NCBI GenBank assembly: GCA_024180945.1 | Contig: JAKSGN010000006.1 | Location: 3,348,001-3,412,000 of the forward strand | Direction of reading: 5' to 3' | DNA: 64,000 nt | Source of the DNA: Macrophomina tecta | Taxonomy: Eukaryota > Ascomycota > Dothideomycetes > Botryosphaeriales > Botryosphaeriaceae | Shown: positions 56,985 through 64,000 of the stretch, one piece after another | Numbering within the stretch: the first letter of the stretch is position 1 | How the letters are laid out: the number at the start of each line of letters is the position of its first letter | The notes under the pieces: model-generated | What the model was told of the DNA's origin: nothing | Database searches by the model: none | Seen by the model: only the letters and a program-made list of their open reading frames with translations | Position numbers and translations under genes: made by a program

Positions 56985-57866
56985 TCAGAAGTCGCCAAAG
57001 TATTTCTGCCGTATTTCCTCCATGACCAGCTCCTTCGCCATAGGATCCAAGAATTTGTCAATTTCGTCTCGCCAAAAACTGTTTTGTGGGTTTACTTGGC
57101 TGGCTGTCGTCTATTCCCAATAAGACGGAAACCAACCGGCGGTCTCCCAGTCAACAATTCCGATGATCTGATATCCCCGGCCGAGAATATTAAGACTTCT
57201 AAGGTCACCATGGGTAAAGGTAGGCAGTGGCCAAGATCTTTTCTGTAGTGCGATAAGCTCATTGACCTCTGGGTCCAAGTTGGGATTGGATTCCAAGCCT
57301 CCGCGTAGGTGCTTATGGAAGTCTTGAATGCTCTTAAACGGTCCGAATCGTAAGGAAGGCCCTGCTAGGCGAGGATCGAATGGAGATCCACCATCAATAC
57401 TTCTTACTTCAGGCCCTGGTGCCGGTATGTCTCGCATTTCCTGCACCAGACGCTTCAATTCAGCAAGGACCCGAGCCCTTGACTCTTCGCGCCGTTGAAT
57501 CCAGCTTTTGCCAACCATGTCTCCGCGAATTCTTTCCATTAAGATATATGTCCAGCCGCGCCATACGAAAGCGCAGTAAACTTTTGGCACCGGAATGGAG
57601 GTCTTCTGGGCAAGAAAACGCATTGAGGAAGCCTCCGAGAGGTGTACGAGCGGTCCACACTTGACACAAAGTTGGCCGGTTAACATGAGGACGTTGCCTT
57701 TGCGGGGTCGAAAGCGCTTAAGGAGCGCAATCAGAACGAGGGCAGTATAGCGGCATAACCAAGAAGTCTTGACAGGCTCTGGCTCCATCTTGTAGTTTCC
57801 GGGGAAAAACCCCCCACTTCCCCACTCTGCGCGTTGGTCGTAGATAGGGCTTTGGGGCGACAACAA
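56985..57866 (-). pseudogene. APH-type phosphotransferase with a late in-frame stop
   Basis: Aminoglycoside-phosphotransferase-fold kinase common in fungi. The frame from 57866 (or the Met at 57788) runs to TAG at 57111-57113: 'HLSEASSMRFLAQKTSIPVP', 'YILMERIRGDMVGKSW', 'FTHGDLRSLNI' (catalytic HGD-N), 'GIVDWETAGWFPSYWE'. Beyond the stop the same frame continues with family-like sequence ('TTASQVNPQN', 'FWRDEIDKFLDPMAKELVME', 'IRQKYFGDF') to TGA at 56985-56987. So the TAG removes about 41 conserved C-terminal residues. All catalytic residues lie before it, so a shortened active protein is conceivable, but loss of a conserved helix suggests recent inactivation. Substrate unknown. Confidence 0.72.
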
Positions 57867-58214
57867 GTATATGTCCCCTTGTAGCGTGACCTACGCTTTA
57901 AAGCCGCTTAAAGTTGCCTAGGAATTTTCCTGATGTTCCCATATCTCCTCGGCATGGGCCTTGAGGTAGAGAAGGCTCGGAACCGTCTGAAACCCCTAAA
58001 TCAATGCCTTGTCCAGCTGCTCTGAATCAAACTCGACCGGGTTTCACAGAAGCTAAGAACATTCTAAGGAAATATTCACTTCGCAAGCTCCCTGGAGGCG
58101 ATCTCTGGCGTTTATATGATGAGCTTGACAGACGCCGCTAAGAACAACTCCTTCACTCATGCTTAATGGATGCGGAACCACCACAGAGAGCCATCGTCGT
58201 GCCCATCACACAGC
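57867..58214. other. Intergenic, no feature recognised
   Basis: About 350 bases between the APH gene and the amidohydrolase 3' end; nothing supportable. Confidence 0.4.
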
Positions 58215-59810
58215 TCAATACCCCTTGCCCGGCCCCCTCAGAGCATCCACCTCCTCCAGCCGCTCCAACTCCATCCCACCGAACCAGCCCCCCTCTAATT
58301 CCGGCCGCGGCACTCCCTCAAAAAACGCCTGCAACCTCTGCGCCGCCTGCAGGAATCTTGCACGCACAACCTGCCACCCCTCCCCGCCACACCTCAACTC
58401 CCCGTCCCTCTTCCGCCACTCCCCATCGACAAGCACGTGCTTAATATCCCCAACGCCCGCATGCATCACCACCGCTGCTACGGCATCCGCCCACCCCAGC
58501 ACCCCGGGTGCCGTCCCATCGAACACCACCACGTCCGCCTTCGCGCCCACCCGCAGCACGCCCAGCTCGGGCCTGCGCAGTGCCAGCCCGCCCGCCCGCG
58601 TCGCCAGCAAGAAAGCCTGCCGCACTGACGCCGGGTTGTTCGCCGGCACGCGCCAGCGGTCCGCGATGGCATCCTCGTATGCCGCAGTGCGCACCTGCTG
58701 CAGCCACGCGCGCATCTCGCCGAGCAGGTCCGGCGACTGCGAAGCTGGAGAGCCGGCGCTGAGGCTGGCCTGGTCGGCGGCGTGTGCGAGCGCGCGGAAG
58801 TTGGAGCCGTGGTGGGCCTCGAAAACCGGGGCGTGGGCGACGTAGTGGTTGTGAGTGCGGAGGAGGACGGCGTCGGTTGGAGTGAGGCCGTTCCCGTGGA
58901 CGAAGGTGATGGGGAAGGTCGAGTTGATGAGGGAAAGGCTGGCGAGCAGGGTCGGGCTGTTGGCGGTGCCGATGGGGCCGCCGACGAAGTGAGTGCCGAG
59001 GAGGGAGATGTTGGAGGTTCTGCGGGGTGCGGGTGAGTATGCGTGTTTGATAGGCGCTCGGTGCTGGAGGACTTACTGCGCAAAGTCAATGATAGCTTGT
59101 ATTTCTTCTGGTGCGCCGATGTCGAAGGTCTCGTAAACGAGACCCATGGAGACGAGACTGCGGGCTGATTCCTGCTGCGTGGCTAGCTCCTGCCAGAGCG
59201 CCATCTGATCCTCGAGCGTGAAGTTGCTGTGCGCGCTGCTCATTGGGAAGCCGAAGGTGCCGCGGACACCACTGTCGACCATGGCAGCAACTCCTGCCCT
59301 TGTGGCTTCCTCAGTGATGGAGCCGGTGGCGTAGTCCACAATGGTCGTCACGCCCGAATTGAGCCCCTCGCATAGCCCCATCAGCTCGGAATAATACATT
59401 GTCTCTCTGTCGTAGACTTCGGAGGTCAAGGTGGTATTTGCCCAATGCACGAGATACTCGGCAAGAGCTGAATCCGCTCCGAGCGTACGGTGAGCAGCCT
59501 GCCAGGTATGTCGATGAGTGTCGATGAAGCCGGGTGTTATGATATCCCCATCTGCCGATATGCGCTCTGTGTCGGGTGGAATTGCTGTTGCATTATTCCC
59601 GGAGGAAGGGAAAATACCCGCTACTCTGTCATCAGTGATAAGTAGAGAACCATTCCGGATGACTTCCAACTGCTGGTTCTCTTCACTGAAAGAGATGATT
59701 GTGCCATGCTCAAACAAGATAGATTTTGCAAAGACACCAGTAAAGATACAAGGAGTGAGAAAGAGGAGAGCCGGTTTCCTCATCTTTAGTGGCATAAGAA
59801 TGATGTCCAC
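58215..59810 (-). CDS. Secreted amidohydrolase of the Atz/Trz (cytosine-deaminase-like) superfamily
   Basis: Exons 59810-59077 and 59019-58215, one 57-base intron, 512 residues (503 from the third Met, 59783, which opens the best signal peptide 'MRKPALLFLTPCIFTGVFAK'). The family hydrolyses C-N or C-Cl bonds of ring compounds using a divalent metal. 'ITPGFIDTHRHTWQAAHRTL' carries the HxH metal site; 'TFVHGNGLTPTDAVLL' carries the third His; 'VFEAHHG' fits the Glu/His region. The Asp usually found in 'SLGxDS' is replaced: 'ASLSAGSPASQSPDLLGEMR' has Gly. 'LGVLRVGAKADVVVFD' closes the metal-free end of the barrel. Possibly an inactive or altered enzyme. Divergent from the GMC gene. Confidence 0.8.
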
Positions 59811-60606
59811 TGTTGAGGGGTGATTCTTCCTGCTCTAGGACATATCTCTAGATTTTTATTCATCGCCAATACGGGCAATCGGGTAGTCTGTTTGCCCGAG
59901 TAATAGCAGAAATACTTGGCGTCCGGAAACAAGTTCTGGGCAGTCCATGCTGAATACGGCTCGACCGGAAGTACATTTGAGGCACGGGCTTCTAGGAGCA
60001 CGTGCCTTACTACTAGGAATTCCAAAATTATTCGCCTCAGTGTGGATAGGCTATGCCGGCTATGCGAGGACGACGAATGGAGAAATTTGCCACGGCAGGA
60101 CCATGAGTTGATGAGAACTCAGCGGAGCAGCTCGAGAATCAAGAAAGGACCATTCCCTTTGCAATACGTAGAAGATGCCTTGCTAACAAAACGGCGGGGA
60201 CAAGCCGGCACATAGCCACAATGACTCCGTATAAGACCCAAGTCCCGAGATTTGCCGAGTTCTGCCGGTAGAAACGTCTCGCTCCGCCTCGGTAGTCGTA
60301 CATTCCAAGCTCGTTCTTTACAATGCCAAGTTCTTCGAGTAGCTGTTTAAGTAATAGGTGCTAGAGCTATCCTCGGCCTCCGGAGATAATAGGCGCTATC
60401 TCCTTTGGACTGCACGTTGCAGCGCTGTGACCGTTGACGATCACAGCAACAGGCATACCAGTCGGACAGCTGTCAGACCGACACAGAGCATTGGTCACCG
60501 ACTAACAATGGGTATGGAGAGAGTCACACAGATATAAAGGTGGAGAAAGCGAAGATGCTGTCAAGTGCACTTCTCATCTCTACACACCGCTTAGCTTTTT
60601 AAAGTG
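59811..60606. promoter_or_regulatory. Divergent promoter, amidohydrolase / GMC oxidoreductase
   Basis: About 800 bases between two divergent secreted-enzyme genes. 'ATATAAAGG' at 60532-60540 is a plausible TATA element about 70 bases upstream of the GMC start. No other element is claimed. Confidence 0.5.
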
Positions 60607-62427
60607 ATGCACATACCGTTTTCACTCCTGGCTCTCGCAGCCCTTTCTACGACGGGAACGCCGCCGAGGAACAGCAAAAACAACACCTACGAGTACATAG
60701 TTGTTGGTTCTGGGCCAGGGGGCGGGCCGTTGGCCGCAAACCTTGCCAAGAATGGCCACTCAGTCTTGCTTCTCGAAGCCGGAGACCAGCAACCTGACAA
60801 CCAGAACTCGTACATGGTTTACAACAACACACCGGCAATCAACGACCCACTCACGCGTTGGGACTTCTTCGTGAGCCGTGACGAGCCCGAAATAGATCAG
60901 CAATATCAGTTCACGACCTGGCGTCAGACGGATGGCGAATTTTACGTCGGCCTAGATCCTCCTGAAGGTGCTGAGCGCCTGGGCGTCTACTATCCGCGTG
61001 CAGGAACCGTCGGCGGCTGTGCCATGCACAATGCCGCTACCATCTCGTTGCCGGCTGACGTGGATTGGCAAGACGTTGCGGACATCACCGGGGATGAATC
61101 GTGGGCGCCTGAAAACATGCGACAATACCTGATCAGGCTCGAGAGGTGCAATTACCTTGCGAATGGAAGCGACCCATCCCATGGATTTAACGGATACCTC
61201 GACACATCGCAAGCTGACCCTTCATGGTCACTGAACACGTCAGATGCCACCACTCTGGTTCAGCTCATCTCCGATGCGCTCGGAGGGCGCGAAACTGGCT
61301 TAACGGTGACCGAGCTGCTCAGCCGTGACGTGAATGCCAACGTCCCGGGCAGAGACAACATCACGGGTGTTTTCACCGGCCATACCCATTCGCGAAACGG
61401 TGTGCGGTCGAGTCCACTCAACTACATCCGGGCAGTTCTCGCCGATGCCCGCAACTACCCCCTCATCCTCCAGGAAAATACGCTGGTCACGAAGGTCCTC
61501 TTCTCCAACACTTCAACTAAACACGACCAACCCCGGGCAATCGGCGTCGAATTCCTGCAGGGAAAGAGCCTGTACTCCGCCGATCCGCGCCACGACCCCT
61601 CCACCCCGGGTATCCCTGGCCGCGCCTTCGCCACCAAAGAAGTCATCCTCGCCGGCGGCGTCTTCAACACGCCGCAGCTCCTCCAACTCAGCGGCATCGG
61701 CGCCGCCGTCGAACTCTCTAAGCACTCCATCCCGCTAGTCCATGAGCTCCCCGGCGTCGGCACTGGCATGCACGACAACTACGAGGCCGTGCTCTACGGC
61801 ACGTACGCGCAGCCCGTCACCGCCTTCTGGGACATCTGGCTCAAGACCTCCCACGCGCAGCGCACCCGCGACGTCCACTTCTACTGCGGCAGCATGAACT
61901 TCGTCGGCTTCTTCCCAGGCATGCCCGGCTGGAACGCCAACGAGTTCGAGTGCGGCTTCATGCAGCTGCACCCGCGCAACATGAACGGCACCGTGCGGCT
62001 GCGGTCCGCCGACCCGCGCGACACGCCGGCCATCGACCTGGGCTTTTTCCGCAACGGAGACGACGAGGATCTGGAGGGCATGGTCGAGGCGATCAATTTC
62101 GTGCGGCCCCTCTTCAACAACATCACGGGCAACGCGTTCACGGAGCATCGCCCTTGCGGGCCCGGGGTCGAGTGCACGGATGAGTGGCAGCGGCGCTTCC
62201 TGCGCGCGCAGACGTACTCGCACCACGTGTCGGGGACGTGCGCGATAGGCGCTGATGACGATCCGTTGGCCGTGTTGGACTCCAAGTTCCGCGTGAGGGG
62301 CGTCCGTGGTCTGCGTGTGGTTGATGGGTCTGCATTCCCGGTCCAGCCGGGAGAGGTCCCCACTCTGGCAACGTTCATGATCAGTGAGAAGGCGTTGGAT
62401 GATATCTTGGCAGATGCTTCAGTCTGA
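60607..62427 (+). CDS. GMC-family FAD-dependent oxidoreductase
   Basis: Intronless, 606 residues from the ATG at 60607 (the codon before it, GTG, is not used). A short hydrophobic N-terminus ('MHIPFSLLALAALSTTG') suggests secretion. FAD site: 'YIVVGSGPGGGPLAANLAKN' and 'LLLEAGDQ'. The family signature 'PRAGTVGGCAMHNAATISL' precedes the substrate domain; signature 2 is 'LAGGVFNTPQLLQLSGIG'. Catalytic His region 'YSHHVSGTCAIG' and C-terminus 'VVDGSAFPVQPGEVPTLATF' are present. Several N-glycosylation sites fit a secreted alcohol or sugar oxidase/dehydrogenase. Intact. Substrate cannot be told. Confidence 0.92.
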   Translation: MHIPFSLLALAALSTTGTPPRNSKNNTYEYIVVGSGPGGGPLAANLAKNGHSVLLLEAGDQQPDNQNSYMVYNNTPAINDPLTRWDFFVSRDEPEIDQQYQFTTWRQTDGEFYVGLDPPEGAERLGVYYPRAGTVGGCAMHNAATISLPADVDWQDVADITGDESWAPENMRQYLIRLERCNYLANGSDPSHGFNGYLDTSQADPSWSLNTSDATTLVQLISDALGGRETGLTVTELLSRDVNANVPGRDNITGVFTGHTHSRNGVRSSPLNYIRAVLADARNYPLILQENTLVTKVLFSNTSTKHDQPRAIGVEFLQGKSLYSADPRHDPSTPGIPGRAFATKEVILAGGVFNTPQLLQLSGIGAAVELSKHSIPLVHELPGVGTGMHDNYEAVLYGTYAQPVTAFWDIWLKTSHAQRTRDVHFYCGSMNFVGFFPGMPGWNANEFECGFMQLHPRNMNGTVRLRSADPRDTPAIDLGFFRNGDDEDLEGMVEAINFVRPLFNNITGNAFTEHRPCGPGVECTDEWQRRFLRAQTYSHHVSGTCAIGADDDPLAVLDSKFRVRGVRGLRVVDGSAFPVQPGEVPTLATFMISEKALDDILADASV

Positions 62428-62830
62428 TCCTCAAACGATGATGTCGCTAAACGGTGTCTCAAGGAAGCTCCAAGGGAAAACCTTTGGTTCTGGCAGACTG
62501 AGTGTAATTGTGTCGTGCAAAATGGTCGATTTTGCGAGCTTTTGCATATAATAATTATACAATTACAATGAGCCGCAATACACATGTAGCTGTAGAGCGC
62601 TTTTCGTGGTAATGACGTTTTCATTTATTAAAGTGACTAGCTACCTTTCATGGCGGTGACACGGAATTTCTATTGTTGGAGTAGAACAGGTGCGCTCGAT
62701 CATTCTGCAGATGGCGGCTGACTCAATATTGTGCCTCATGCGTTACGGAAAGTGGGAAAGCTGACAAGGAAGATTGGTGTTCTAGGCGAGATAAAAATCA
62801 CTTTAAAGTAGCACTATTCATGGTGACAGC
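62428..62830. other. GMC 3' flank
   Basis: About 400 bases to the third solo LTR. No feature beyond AT-rich 3' UTR-like sequence (for example ATAATAATTATAC near 62548). Confidence 0.4.
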
Positions 62831-62835
62831 ATCAG

Positions 62836-63280
62836 TGTTACGGCGCAGCCTGCACGGGTTGATGAAGAGGGGAGCAACCCCACCAGAGGCGGGCAGAACC
62901 AAAGAAATGTGGGCCAAGGGTCACGTGACCCCGCGATCAGTCAGACCCACTCGCCAAGAAATTGAGCAGACCAACCCAACCGATCAGTAGGAGGGTCGCG
63001 ATCAGTCACTGAGCGCAACACCTTCACTGAGCATACAGATTGTATACACTTTCTTACTTGTATATAAACCACACTCCTTAGATAGCCTTGACCTTCGTGG
63101 TCAACTTCAATAGCAATTCGCACATTGTTAGTAACACGGCCTTCGCACACAGTGCTCAGTCTCATCACGTGTTCGACTTGCTCTCACCCTTTTCTTGTAC
63201 CCACTCAAGGAAAACCCCCTCGACAGGTTTTCTCCCTCTTTGGTGTTTGGATCCTTAGAGGCAGAGGCCCGCTCGTTACA
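62836..63280 (+). mobile_element. Solo LTR, copy 3 (445 bp) with target duplication ATCAG
   Basis: Same ends as copies 1 and 2 (TGTTACGGCGCAGCC, GCTCGTTACA), flanked by ATCAG at 62831-62835 and 63281-63285. TATA box at 63061-63068. Its variable part contains the 14-base palindrome GGGTCACGTGACCC (62918-62931), and the conserved part has CACGTG at 63166-63171. No internal retroelement sequence adjoins it. Confidence 0.93.
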
Positions 63281-64000
63281 ATCAGGCTTCCACCGGGCCG
63301 AAATACATGGCGAAAGGAAACCAACGACCGTATCACTGATGGCAGTAGCCTACATAATCATCACTCGTATTTTATGTGGTTCGCAGATCAGGACGCCAGA
63401 AAGTCACAAGTGTAGTTTCATTGCATAGGGCACGGGCGCGGGATCGCCTTCTCTCTGTCCTGTCCCAAATGCTCTTCCTGCCCGCAGCATTTGCTCTGCA
63501 GGCATGCGCCCCGGAAAATCGAACAGATCCGGATTCTCCTCCATACCGAACAAGCTACACCTCTAAGGAGAGGCTGCAGTAGCACCCCGATGGGGAGTTC
63601 GTCCGCGGCCGAGGGAGATCGAGGGATCAACAGCTCTGACCGCCCATAACCATAGCGGACATCTCTTTATATCTTTTTTCTTCTTCGCCGCAGAGCTTGA
63701 GACTTGGGTTAGGGAAAGGTGGTGTAGTCAAAGAGGAAATGGCAGGATGAAGAAGGCTTGGTATTTTTCTGTGTTCCTCCCCAGTGCAATACCGCGACAG
63801 CTACATCAAGGAAAGAAAGGACCTATACCCGTCCCTAGCACATTGGAAAAGACCTCAAGCCTCTGAGAACGTGTACTGAAGGGGTCCTTAAGGCTTTTCC
63901 TGAATTGCCACCTTTACCGTCGAACAAGGCAAGGAGCTAGAAATAATTTTCAGCACTTGATCGCTTGCTTTGTGGTCCCGCCAGGCTATCGCTGTGAAGG
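63281..64000. other. Right edge of window, no feature recognised
   Basis: About 720 bases with only short frames. Nothing can be supported. Confidence 0.4.

Overview
The window is nuclear DNA of a filamentous ascomycete. Short introns (about 45-120 bases) with GT-AG ends and CTNAC-type branch points interrupt nearly every gene, and the gene set is typically fungal (Ran, Nas2, Npr2, Ngg1/Ada3, Hrd3, Bap31, Rtc3, CNT nucleoside transporter). A Dothideomycete is the best guess, made from protein style rather than from a decisive marker.

Layout. 1-38.4 kb is mostly ordinary, densely packed, intact genes: CNT transporter (3' end outside the window), RTC3, a DH-PH RhoGEF, Nas2 (divergent from the RhoGEF), Ran GTPase, a large amidase, a secreted SMP-30-like propeller protein, a small two-intron membrane protein, NPR2, BAP31-like, NGG1/ADA3, a membrane RING-H2 ubiquitin ligase, a vacuolar-type MFS transporter and HRD3. 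Two solo LTRs flank the SMP-30-like gene (16.7 and 21.1 kb); a third copy lies at 62.8 kb. All three carry intact 5-base target duplications.

From about 39 kb to 57.9 kb the character changes. Gene density falls and most recognisable coding sequence is broken: a truncated SDR, a Zn2Cys6 regulator relic, a piggyBac-like transposase relic, a GXWXG/DUF4334 relic, a DHA1 transporter with an unresolved frame break, a Fot1/pogo transposase relic joined to a truncated CDF metal transporter, an AIM6-like relic, an SreA-like iron GATA factor relic, an FTR1 iron permease relic and an APH kinase with a late stop. Only the PAP2 phosphatase (50.3-51.6 kb) reads cleanly. Several stops are TGG to TAG or CAA to TAA changes, which fits C-to-T mutation in a CpA context (RIP-like). 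SreA and FTR1 belong to one regulon in fungi, so their joint decay about 300 bases apart is the most interesting regional signal.

The right end (58.2-62.4 kb) holds a divergent pair of secreted enzymes, an amidohydrolase that seems to have lost a metal-binding Asp and an intact GMC flavoenzyme, followed by the third solo LTR.

Functional links among intact genes are mainly housekeeping: Hrd3 (ER-associated degradation) and a RING ligase in protein quality control, Nas2 in proteasome assembly, Npr2 in TORC1 control, Ngg1 in SAGA. They do not form a dedicated pathway. All splice coordinates were read by eye and checked for reading frame; none is transcript-verified.
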